Shown here one piece after another: positions 1 through 5,084 of a stretch of DNA of 5,084 bases. The position numbers and the translations under genes are program-made. The notes beneath the pieces were generated by a model. It saw only the letters and a program-made list of their open reading frames with translations. It made no database searches and was not told where the DNA came from. The stretch comes from DSOI01 sp041394885 (GTDB lineage Bacteria > Acidobacteriota > Terriglobia > Bryobacterales > Bryobacteraceae): positions 1-5,084 of the forward strand of contig JAWKHI010000083.1 of the NCBI GenBank assembly GCA_041394885.1. The letters run 5' to 3'. The first letter of the stretch is position 1, and each line of letters starts with the position of its first letter.

Positions 1-18
1 AGCCGTAGAAGGACTTCT

Positions 19-66
19 TGTAACGGGTCACGATCTTTTCCCCCGAAGTTCTCAAATTGTTTTCCC
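19..66 (+). repeat. Left terminal inverted repeat with two transposase-site-like repeats
   Basis: The outer repeat starts TGTAACGGGTCACG at 19 and matches the right end in inverted orientation. Inside it the pattern TCA-N5-TTTTCCC occurs twice in direct orientation, at 28-42 and 52-66, exactly 24 bp apart. The segment TTCTCAAATTG (49-59) has a 10-of-11 counterpart in the right end. A short inverted GTCACG (27-32) / CGTGAC (66-71) pair is also present. Tandem end-binding sites for the transposase are typical of Mu/Tn7-like elements; binding here is inferred. Confidence 0.75.
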
Positions 67-145
67 GTGACAAGATCAAGCTGAAGGCGAGGGCGGAGCG
101 GCGAGTGCAGAATAAGGAGCGCCCTTCGGGCGGTCGTCGCGTTGA

Positions 146-295
146 ATGCCCAAGGCCTCCGCTCGAGACTTCACCATAGAAATGGACGTGGTTGTTTTGA
201 ACCAGAAAAGCCAAACCCTCCGGCGCCGATAGGAGCCGGAGGGTTCGGTGGGGCCGATTTCTCCGGAGCCAGTCCGTCGCATCGGCCTTGGGCAT
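146..295. repeat. 12-bp inverted repeat enclosing the terminator hairpin
   Basis: ATGCCCAAGGCC at 146-157 is exactly complementary to GGCCTTGGGCAT at 284-295. The arms are 126 bp apart and enclose the hairpin at 214-245 almost centrally. They do not match the transposon termini, so they are not end-binding sites of the same kind. Function is unknown. Confidence 0.6.
204..245 (-). terminator. Intrinsic-terminator-like hairpin downstream of the transposase-ATPase operon
   Basis: A perfect 11-bp stem is formed by 214-224 (AACCCTCCGGC) and 235-245 (GCCGGAGGGTT), with a 10-base loop. It extends to 14 pairs with one mismatch (211-248). Read on the minus strand, the 3' arm is followed by T-GG-C-TTTT-C-T (213 to 204), an interrupted U-rich tract. 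It lies about 115 bases past the ATPase stop, in the right orientation to end that operon. The broken T tract makes it imperfect. Confidence 0.55.
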
Positions 296-361
296 CCGCA
301 CGGGCGCGACCCCGCACGGAAGCGATGAGCCGCCGTCAGCAGCGGCAAACTGGTGAAGCAG

Positions 362-1162
362 TCACAGAAGGACCTCGGAGGTGGCGTCCAACAGAATTGC
401 TTCGTCGACGCGTTGCGCCTTACGTTCGGCGGCGAGGCGAAGGGCCGCCGATGCGAGCTTGTTCACCTTGCGCGGAATGCCTTTGGTGGCCTGAAAGAGC
501 CCTTGCCGTGCAATGTCGTCGAAAAGAGGTTGGGCAACGCCGGCGGCCTTGAACTGCTGCGCGAGGTAGGAGTCGAGTTCGTCGCGCGAGAGGCCGTCGA
601 GATGATAGTGAGTGCCGATGCGCTGGCGGAGCGCCTCGTGCATCTGCAGCGACAGAGTGCGGCGGAGCAGCGGCTGGCCGATGAGCAGCAAAGTGAGGTA
701 ACGCGAGGAGTCCATGTCGAAGTTCAGCAGCAGCGGCAGTTGCTCCAGAGCCGGATGAGGAAGTAAGTGCGCCTCGTCGCAAATGAGAATGGGATGCTGC
801 TTCTTACTCTGGTTGAGGCGGACGACGGAGTCTGCAATCTGGCGCACCAGGCCGCCGCGAAAGTGAGATGGCTCCAGGTCGAGCGAGAGCGCGATCTGGC
901 GGAGTAAGTCAAGCGCACTGCCGGCGGAGAAGTGCACATAGAGAATCTTGTAGAGATTCGGATTGAGCGAAGCAGTAAAGACGCGGGCGGCGGTGGATTT
1001 GCCGGCGCCAACCTCACCGGTGAGCAAGCCCACGCCGTGATGTTCGGCCAGGAACTGGAGGCGCGAGTTGGCCTGCTGCCAGCCGGTGGAGGAGAACAGT
1101 TGCTTGGCGTCGGGCGAGTCGGAGAATGGGGTCTTTTTGAAGCCGAAGAAAGAATGCCACAT
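362..1162 (-). CDS. ExeA/TniB-like AAA+ ATPase, transposition regulator
   Basis: This 266-aa cytoplasmic ATPase is the likely partner of the adjacent transposase. By analogy with TnsC, TniB and MuB it would bind DNA in an ATP-dependent way, choose or mark the target, and activate strand transfer. The N-terminus (FFGFKKTPFSDSPD) is typical of the ExeA-like family. Visible motifs are Walker A GEVGAGKST (49-57, Lys55), Walker B ILICDEAH (125-132, Asp129/Glu130), a sensor-1 type LLLIGQP (158-164), an arginine-finger-like LRQRIG (178-183) and a sensor-2 type GIPRKVNKLA (228-237). All needed ATPase residues appear present and the length is normal. The start ATG overlaps the transposase stop in TAATG, and a GGAGG lies 11 bases upstream, inside the transposase gene, so the two are translationally coupled. 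ExeA proper is a secretion ATPase; the context rules that role out here. Confidence 0.92.
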   Translation of the reverse strand: MWHSFFGFKKTPFSDSPDAKQLFSSTGWQQANSRLQFLAEHHGVGLLTGEVGAGKSTAARVFTASLNPNLYKILYVHFSAGSALDLLRQIALSLDLEPSHFRGGLVRQIADSVVRLNQSKKQHPILICDEAHLLPHPALEQLPLLLNFDMDSSRYLTLLLIGQPLLRRTLSLQMHEALRQRIGTHYHLDGLSRDELDSYLAQQFKAAGVAQPLFDDIARQGLFQATKGIPRKVNKLASAALRLAAERKAQRVDEAILLDATSEVLL

Positions 1163-1179
1163 TAGCGGTAGGTCCTCCC
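1160..1179 (-). promoter_or_regulatory. TAATG stop-start overlap with internal Shine-Dalgarno
   Basis: On the minus strand the transposase stop TAA (1164-1162) shares its last A with the ATPase start ATG (1162-1160). GGGAGGA (1179-1173) lies 11 bases upstream within the transposase reading frame. This arrangement favours re-initiation and fixes the ATPase start, keeping the two proteins in a set ratio. Confidence 0.7.
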
Positions 1180-2388
1180 ATTGACGACGGCGTCGACCAG
1201 GCGCGCCGGGGCAACGAAGTTACCGGCGTGATGGATCTCGACGTGTTCGAGGTCGAGCGGATCGAAGCGAACCTCAATGCGTTGACCGGCCAGATAAGGC
1301 GGAGCTTCGAAGAAGCGGTTGTGGAGCAGGAAGGTGGAGTCGCGGCGGACGAGGCGGTCGAGGCGATGGAAGAAGAGGCGGCGGAGATCGGTGTCGGGCG
1401 GGAGTTGGCGGATGTGATCGATGTCGCGCTGCCAGCGCAGCAGGGGCGTGGTCTGCAGGGCGGAGTGGTCGCGGCAATGGTAGACCGTGTCAACCCAATG
1501 CCAGAGCTGCTCGTTCAACTGCTCGATCGACAGGAGAGACCTGGGGTCGAGCGAGGCCAGGAATTGCTCGCGCACGGAGCGGAAGAATCGCTCGACTTTG
1601 CCGCGCCCTTCGGGCTGATAGGGCGGAGTGTGGACGATGAGGATGCCGAGAGAGGCGGCGATGCGGGCCAACTGCGGGGAGCGGTAGATTTTGGCGTTGT
1701 CCATATAGAGGCGGATGGGAACGCCGCGTGCGGCGACGGCTTGGCGGAGGCAATCGAGGAACGAGTCCAGCCCTTGATCGGGATAGAACTGGGCGTGCGG
1801 GATAAGACGGCTGGCATCGTCGAGAGTGGCTTGGAGGAAGACCTGGCGCTTGCCGCCGGCGGGCCGTGAGACCCAGGGACCGAAGAGCATGTCGGACTGC
1901 CAGATCTGATTGGCGCGCTCAGCTTCGTACTTTTTGTGAGAAGAAGCGGCGGCCTTTTCCTGGATGAGTTGGCGCGGAGTGAGGCCGCGAGCGCGCAGGA
2001 AGCGGTAGAGAGTGGAGGGCGACATCTCCGGGTTCCCGTCCGAGGCCAAGGCGAGTTGGTGAAGCAGCGCGGTGCCGGTGCGATGAGGATTCTCGCGCTG
2101 CAAACGTTCGATGAGGGCGGCGGTTTTCTCCGGGATGACGCGCATCTGGCCGCGATCGTTGCGAGGTTTGGGAGCCAGAGCGGGCAAGCCGTTGCGGCGA
2201 TAGCGCAGAGTCCAGTCGAGCAGGGTGTCGACGGAAACCTGGCGGCGAGTGGAGTAAGGGATGTCGTAGAGGCGCGAGGCGATTTGCTGAGCGCGGCGAG
2301 TAAGTTCGCCGCGAGGCAGAGTTTCCAGCACCAGGGGAGCAATGAGTCCGTAACGGAACAGTGCGATCTTTTCGGCTTTTTCGTCCAT
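1162..2388 (-). CDS. D,D35E integrase-core transposase (Mu/IS481-like)
   Basis: This 408-aa protein would cut and join the transposon ends. Residues about 1-150 are a helix-rich DNA-binding part with helix-turn-helix-like segments (for example 45-66 and 83-135). The retroviral-integrase-fold core follows, with Asp166 in IWQSDM, Asp230 in LYMDNAK and Glu266 in GKVERFF. The last two are separated by 35 residues, the classic D,D35E spacing. Residues about 340-405 resemble the Mu-type C-terminal beta-barrel (RLDRLVRRDSTFLLHNRFFE). All catalytic residues are present, so the enzyme is probably functional. It begins 58 bp after the zinc-ribbon gene and overlaps the ATPase gene by one base, indicating one operon. 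The start ATG at 2388 lacks a clear Shine-Dalgarno; I chose it because the protein is full-length from there and no better in-frame start is evident. TnsB-, TniA- and IstA-like functions are all comparable. Confidence 0.95.
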   Translation of the reverse strand: MDEKAEKIALFRYGLIAPLVLETLPRGELTRRAQQIASRLYDIPYSTRRQVSVDTLLDWTLRYRRNGLPALAPKPRNDRGQMRVIPEKTAALIERLQRENPHRTGTALLHQLALASDGNPEMSPSTLYRFLRARGLTPRQLIQEKAAASSHKKYEAERANQIWQSDMLFGPWVSRPAGGKRQVFLQATLDDASRLIPHAQFYPDQGLDSFLDCLRQAVAARGVPIRLYMDNAKIYRSPQLARIAASLGILIVHTPPYQPEGRGKVERFFRSVREQFLASLDPRSLLSIEQLNEQLWHWVDTVYHCRDHSALQTTPLLRWQRDIDHIRQLPPDTDLRRLFFHRLDRLVRRDSTFLLHNRFFEAPPYLAGQRIEVRFDPLDLEHVEIHHAGNFVAPARLVDAVVNGRTYR

Positions 2389-2446
2389 GAGCGGAAGCGT
2401 ACGGGAAGGCGGCGGGTGAGTCCATGCAAATGGTGTGTGGGCGAGG

Positions 2447-3031
2447 TCAAGTGGCTGGAGGGACGGGCGATAGAGTGAGACGGCGGCCGACGGGAGCGAG
2501 CGAAGGCGGCCAGCCGAGCAGGTGTTGACGAAGAGCGGAGAACAGGAAGCGGTGGGCGGGGACGAAGCCGGTGGCCGAAAGCATGGCGAGGGCGCGATCG
2601 ACGAAGTTGGGTGCCGGGACAGGTGAAGTGAGTGCGGCGAGTGCGGCGGACAGAGACTCGGCTTGGCGGCAGAAGCGGCGCAACCAGAATTGGCCGCGTT
2701 GATAGGGCATGGATGGAGGAGGATGCGATTGTGGGCGGCCGAGGCGGGCGAGGAGCCAGAGGGCGATGACGGGGATGCTGGAGCGGAGAAAGGGCAGCGC
2801 GAACTCGGGCAGCAGGGAGACCGTGCGGCGGCAGAGCTGGCATAGATAGCGGCGGATGCGGATGGCGCCGTCGAAGCCGGTGTCGAGGATGGTGCGCGTG
2901 TAGAAGCCGTGGGCGGTGAGTGGCTGTTTGGCCTGGCACTGCGGGCAGGAGGCGGGCCGGTGGAGGCCGGGGTCAGCGAGTTGGGTCAGGTACTGCTGCG
3001 GAGATCCGGCGAGAGGGTGTAGGATTTGCAT
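2447..3031 (-). CDS. Zinc-ribbon protein, DUF6431-like, transposon-associated
   Basis: This 194-aa protein is first in the transposon operon. Its N-terminal half carries Cys-Pro-Gln-Cys at 29-32 and Cys-Gln-Leu-Cys at 64-67, a four-cysteine zinc-ribbon-like pair, followed by RTVSLLPEFALPF (69-81) and a helical tail. From memory this resembles DUF6431-type proteins that accompany integrase-type transposases; I cannot confirm it by search. It is unrelated in sequence to TniQ/TnsD but, like them, has zinc-binding cysteines, so a target-recognition or regulatory role is possible. That is inference. The frame stays open up to 3148, but MQILHP at 3031 looks like the natural start: the 39 upstream residues are low-quality and lie in the transposon end region. 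No good Shine-Dalgarno precedes either start (a GAGG is 14 bases away). The region around residues 98-107 is proline-rich and may be shortened relative to relatives. Confidence 0.8.
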   Translation of the reverse strand: MQILHPLAGSPQQYLTQLADPGLHRPASCPQCQAKQPLTAHGFYTRTILDTGFDGAIRIRRYLCQLCRRTVSLLPEFALPFLRSSIPVIALWLLARLGRPQSHPPPSMPYQRGQFWLRRFCRQAESLSAALAALTSPVPAPNFVDRALAMLSATGFVPAHRFLFSALRQHLLGWPPSLAPVGRRLTLSPVPPAT

Positions 3032-3039
3032 TGTAGGAT
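3018..3039. repeat. 8-bp direct repeat flanking the start codon of the zinc-ribbon gene
   Basis: TGTAGGAT occurs at 3018-3025 and again at 3032-3039, with the start codon of the zinc-ribbon gene between the copies (period 14 bp). This could be a binding site over the translation start, or chance. Confidence 0.4.
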
Positions 3040-3230
3040 CGCATTGCCTCGAGAGTGTGCATTGACTCCCAAGGCGGTTGTTCTGCCCGGCGGGGAGCTC
3101 GATGAGGCGGCTATCTCGCGAACTCTTCCGCCGGACACAATTGGCCATCCTAACGCTGTGGACCGGACTGTTTGGTGGATCAGACTCTTTGCCGGGGCGG
3201 GGTCGCGTTGGGGTCCGGCGAGGCGGGGGT
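3032..3230. other. Leader region of the transposon operon
   Basis: About 200 bases lie between the right-end repeats and the first gene, and the operon promoter should be here. I see no strong -35/-10 pair. A TTGACC hexamer on the minus strand lies at the inner edge of the right-end repeat (about 3229-3234), but no good -10 follows at the usual distance. A CAATTGTGTCC segment near 3137-3147 resembles the left inner repeat AATTGTTTTCC and may be a third, weaker end-type site. Confidence 0.35.
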
Positions 3231-3281
3231 CAATGTGAGAAAAACGGCCCGCTACGCGGGCGAATATTGTGATCCATTACA
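3231..3281 (-). repeat. Right terminal inverted repeat
   Basis: Read on the minus strand from 3281, this end starts TGTAATGGATCACAATATT and matches the left end at 15 of 19 positions. A second conserved block, TTCTCACATTG, starts 41 bases in; its left-end partner starts 31 bases in. The extra 10 bp coincide with a small GC hairpin at 3247-3261. The end lies about 200 bp upstream of the first gene of the operon. Confidence 0.75.
3247..3261. repeat. GC hairpin inside the right transposon end
   Basis: A perfect 6-bp inverted repeat, GCCCGC (3247-3252) and GCGGGC (3256-3261), has a 3-base spacer. It sits between the outer and inner repeat blocks of the right end, with no counterpart in the left end. 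It could be an asymmetry element, a barrier to transcription into the element, or chance in GC-rich DNA. Confidence 0.55.
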
Positions 3282-3369
3282 GCAAGGACGCGGCGTTCCA
3301 CGACCCTCAGCGGAGTTTTATTAAGCGCCTGCTCAACGGCTTCCGGGAAACGGCAATCCTGCAAAACCC

Positions 3370-4443
3370 CTACGGCACGCTCACTTCCCAATGCCGAGAG
3401 TAACGCGACGTGCCCTTGGGGCCCTCCACCTCCAACAACACGTTGGTGCGGATCGAAGGCTTGGCGTACTGGTGCACCGGGCTGCGCTCCTGCGACGTGG
3501 TCCCATCGCCGAAATGCCACGTCCACTTAGTCACGTCGCCGATGGACTCGTCCTTGAAGTAGACCAGCCGCCGTGCGGGGTCGATCACCTGAAAGCTGAA
3601 CTTCGCTTCGATGGCGGGGAGGAATCGTTCCTCCAGCGGCATCAGGCGCGCGGCGCACAGAGCCGATCCGTCTTTCACGCTCACAGGGTCGGAAGACAAA
3701 GTGCAATTCCCCGCCGCTTTCTTCGCACCGCGGTCGAAATCCAGCACGGCCCAGGAGAGCCCGATCAACTGATTCTCCACGAGCTTCGACGTCACTGCGC
3801 GGGCCGGGCCGTCATTGGGAGCGTAGTCAAACGGAGTGATCCAGAACTCGAGCACGAGCTTGCCGCTCTCGGCATGCTTGAAGCTGTAGTCATAGGCCGA
3901 GTGCGCCCACGGGAACTCGGCAATCCACGGATTCGCGCCCCACACCATGCACCACTGGTTGTGAATCGGCGGCGTAAAGATGTGATAGTTCTGCGCGTGC
4001 GCGCCGGCGAAGCGGAGATGTCCCTCCACCGGATCCTTGATCTGCGGGTTGGCGATGAAGGGCCCGCCCGACAGGTCCGCATCCACGGAGATTTCGAATA
4101 TGTCGTTCTGGTAAGGACGGTTGTCGGAATACAGGTTGAAGTCCCAGTAATCGTCGTAGGCTTCGTAGAGGAAGTAGAGCCGGTTCAATCCCTTGACCCA
4201 GCCGACCTTCACCGAGACGTCGAGATCCTTGGGGTCCACGCCTCGCGGATGCCCGCAGGCGGCGCCGTGAAGCTTGTCGTTGCGATAGGTGTACGGCTCT
4301 CCGGCAATTTTCCAGTCATCGGTCTTGCCGTCGATATGAGGCATGAGCGCCGGGGGAAACTGGAATATTTTCACTTCTCCCTTGCAGGCGTCCAGGGCAA
4401 ACGCCGGCGCGGCGAGGGTGAGAGCGAGAAGGATGCTTTTCAT
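3370..4443 (-). CDS. Secreted CBM9-like and PKD domain protein
   Basis: This 357-aa exported protein is probably involved in binding or handling carbohydrate outside the cytoplasm. Residues 1-16 form a signal peptide (MKSILLALTLAAPAFA); Cys20 follows in LDAC, a poor lipobox, so a lipoprotein is possible but unlikely. Residues about 35-245 look like a family-9 carbohydrate-binding/DOMON-type beta-sandwich: HIDGKTDDW (36-44), VSVKVGW...LYFLYEAYDD (76-98) and NDIFEISVDADLSGG (113-127). Residues about 282-357 are a PKD domain with the hallmark WTWHFGDGTTS (307-317) and SPVHQY (321-326). No catalytic domain is visible. The frame extends upstream to 4485, but I start at 4443 because that Met begins the signal peptide and GAGG lies six bases before it. 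The gene is divergent from the oligogalacturonate lyase-type gene, suggesting a linked role in pectin use; the true ligand is unknown. Confidence 0.85.
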   Translation of the reverse strand: MKSILLALTLAAPAFALDACKGEVKIFQFPPALMPHIDGKTDDWKIAGEPYTYRNDKLHGAACGHPRGVDPKDLDVSVKVGWVKGLNRLYFLYEAYDDYWDFNLYSDNRPYQNDIFEISVDADLSGGPFIANPQIKDPVEGHLRFAGAHAQNYHIFTPPIHNQWCMVWGANPWIAEFPWAHSAYDYSFKHAESGKLVLEFWITPFDYAPNDGPARAVTSKLVENQLIGLSWAVLDFDRGAKKAAGNCTLSSDPVSVKDGSALCAARLMPLEERFLPAIEAKFSFQVIDPARRLVYFKDESIGDVTKWTWHFGDGTTSQERSPVHQYAKPSIRTNVLLEVEGPKGTSRYSRHWEVSVP

Positions 4444-4527
4444 GGGAAGCCTCAGCCATCTATTCTCTACTGTTCCAGTCGCCACGCGCCGGGCGTGGCA
4501 TAATTCAGGCTAACAGGCCCTCACCCG
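4444..4527. promoter_or_regulatory. Divergent promoter region with a palindrome
   Basis: This 84-bp region separates the two divergent secreted-protein genes. It contains a perfect inverted repeat, GCCACGC (4481-4487) and GCGTGGC (4493-4499), with a 5-base spacer. CATAAT (4499-4504) is a plausible -10 box for the plus-strand gene and shares its first base with the palindrome. I see no good -35, which would fit an activator- or repressor-controlled promoter. The palindrome is a candidate operator able to affect both genes. Confidence 0.45.
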
Positions 4528-5084
4528 ATGCGACACCGTGTGTTCCCCGCCCTGCTTGCCACAGCCATCCTCGCGGCCGCGGCCGATCCGCCGGGGTCCT
4601 GGATCGACCCCGACACCGGACATCGCGTGGTCCGCCTCACGCGCGAGAAAGGAAGCGCCAGCCTTTACTTCAATCAGAACGGCTACACCGCCGACGGCCG
4701 AAAGCTGGTCTACACCACCGCGGATGGCATCTCCGTGCTCGACCTCGAGACCAAGGCCGCGCGGCAAATCGTTTCCGGACGCGTCCGCATGATCGACGCT
4801 GGCCGCCGCACCCAGAAGATTTTCTACATCCGCGACGGGGCCGCCTGGTGGACCGACGCCGATTCCGGTCAGTCCGCCAAAATCGCCGATCTCCCCGCGC
4901 GCGGATCGATCTCCACGGTCAACGCCGACGAGACGCTGCTCGCCGGAACCTACATTGAGGGCGACGGCCGCGATTACAACAACGCGCGTCCCGCGCGCCC
5001 CACCGGCGGCACGCCGCAGCAGCAGGGACACCCGCTCGATCAACCGCGCAACAAGGGCCAGATGATGGAGGAGCGCTGGGCCGC
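4528..5084 (+). CDS. Oligogalacturonate lyase-family protein (PL22-like), N-terminal part
   Basis: The first 185 codons of a gene that runs off the window. Family members split short pectin fragments (oligogalacturonates) by beta-elimination, and have a seven-bladed beta-propeller fold. Residues 1-19 are a signal peptide (ending AILAAAA), so the protein is exported, unlike the cytoplasmic enterobacterial Ogl. Family-like segments are SWIDPDTGHRVVRLT (24-38), SLYFNQNGYTADGRKLVYTT (45-64, a propeller strand repeat), a SISTVNADETLLAGTYIEGDG stretch (about 128-148) and LDQPRNKGQMMEER near 170-183. The catalytic and metal-binding histidines of PL22 lie further downstream and cannot be judged, so enzymatic activity is not proven; many homologues in such genomes are annotated only as family members. 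No clear Shine-Dalgarno precedes the ATG, but the signal peptide fixes the start. It is divergent from the CBM9-PKD gene. Confidence 0.85.
   Translation, partial: MRHRVFPALLATAILAAAADPPGSWIDPDTGHRVVRLTREKGSASLYFNQNGYTADGRKLVYTTADGISVLDLETKAARQIVSGRVRMIDAGRRTQKIFYIRDGAAWWTDADSGQSAKIADLPARGSISTVNADETLLAGTYIEGDGRDYNNARPARPTGGTPQQQGHPLDQPRNKGQMMEERWA

Larger units (their letters stand above)
60..361. other. Non-coding left-end region of the transposon
   Basis: About 300 bases lie between the inner left-end repeat and the stop of the ATPase gene. I see no convincing gene: the open frames here have unnatural, arginine/proline-rich translations and no ribosome-binding site. The stretch contains a 5-bp CGCCC/GGGCG hairpin at 120-132, a 12-bp inverted repeat (146-157 with 284-295), a strong terminator-like hairpin at 214-245, and an 8-base palindrome CTCCGGAG at 261-268. 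It probably serves as 3' untranslated region, terminator and transposon-end DNA. An embedded small RNA cannot be excluded. Confidence 0.6.
19..3281. mobile_element. Three-gene DDE transposon with TGTAA...TTACA ends
   Basis: This 3.26-kb element has a left end that reads TGTAAC inward from 19 and a right end that reads TGTAAT inward from 3281 on the minus strand. The ends agree at 15 of the first 19 positions and 19 of the first 26 (consensus TGTAAYGGRTCACRATMTT). Between them, all on the minus strand, lie a zinc-ribbon protein, a D,D35E integrase-type transposase and an ExeA/TniB-like AAA+ ATPase. TG...CA ends and a transposase-ATPase pair are known for the Mu, Tn7, Tn5053 and IS21 groups. 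The ATPase here is ExeA-like rather than IstB-like, and there is no TniQ or resolvase gene, so it is not a standard IS21 or Tn5053 element. All three frames are open and their key motifs intact, so it could be active. No directly abutting target duplication is visible. The exact termini rest on my manual end comparison. Confidence 0.8.

Noticed and set aside
1..75. Possible gene end on either strand at the left edge (plus-strand frame ending in a TGA at 67-69, or a minus-strand frame ending at the window edge)
   Set aside because: Both translations look plausible, but most of this stretch is the transposon terminal repeat, and only 18 bases lie outside it. No gene can be supported.
362..1162. 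Reading the ATPase as the general secretion protein ExeA/GspA or as IstB
   Set aside because: It is coupled to a transposase by TAATG within terminal repeats and lacks the peptidoglycan-binding and membrane parts of ExeA. Its N-terminus and sensor motifs are ExeA/TniB-like rather than IstB/DnaC-like.
1228..1869. 213-codon plus-strand open frame
   Set aside because: It is antisense to the catalytic core of the transposase, rich in Glu/Gly/Ala, and has no recognisable motif.
1515..2939. 474-codon open frame on the minus strand across the zinc-ribbon and transposase genes
   Set aside because: Its translation is a low-complexity run of Arg, Ser and Pro and it lies out of frame over two genes with clear family motifs. 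It is a shadow frame of GC-rich coding DNA.
3391..4503. 370-codon plus-strand open frame
   Set aside because: It is exactly antisense to the CBM9-PKD gene, whose signal peptide, domains and ribosome-binding site are convincing. The antisense translation shows no domain.
4510..5043. 177-codon minus-strand open frame
   Set aside because: It is antisense to the oligogalacturonate lyase-family gene, and its Gly/Val/Arg-rich translation shows no family signature.
1..5084. CRISPR array, tRNA or rRNA genes, or a CAST-type guide system next to the Tn7-like pair
   Set aside because: I saw no regularly spaced repeats, no tRNA-like cloverleaf and no Cas or TniQ gene in the window.

Overview
The window is GC-rich bacterial DNA. 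It holds a complete-looking three-gene DDE transposon on the left (about 19-3281) and two divergent secreted-protein genes on the right (3370-5084). A secreted oligogalacturonate lyase-type protein, a CBM9-like plus PKD secreted protein, and a transposon pairing a Mu/IS481-like integrase with an ExeA-like ATPase and a DUF6431-like zinc-ribbon protein together suggest a plant-polymer-degrading soil bacterium. Acidobacteriota (Solibacter/Bryobacter-like) is my best guess. That placement is inference from gene content; no rRNA or marker gene is present.

Transposon, 19-3281: three genes run leftward on the minus strand. In transcription order they are a small CxxC...CxxC protein (3031-2447), a D,D35E transposase (2388-1162) and an AAA+ ATPase (1162-362) coupled to the transposase by a TAATG overlap. 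The cassette is bracketed by imperfect terminal inverted repeats that I found by comparing the two ends. Both start 5'-TGTAA and agree at 15 of the first 19 positions. Each end carries a second internal copy of the repeat, spaced 24 bp from the first on the left and 34 bp on the right. No clean target duplication abuts the ends. The 300-bp non-coding stretch between the ATPase and the left end contains a terminator-like hairpin nested inside a longer inverted repeat.

Right part: a secreted protein with an N-terminal CBM9-like domain and a C-terminal PKD domain (4443-3370, minus) is divergent from the N-terminal 185 codons of a secreted oligogalacturonate lyase-family protein (4528 to the window end, plus). 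They share an 84-bp intergenic region with a perfect 7-bp-arm palindrome beside a possible -10 box. The two may be co-regulated in pectin or plant-cell-wall use. The transposon ends only 88 bp beyond the 3' end of the CBM9-PKD gene, so it sits in the intergenic space or in a decayed gene downstream of it.
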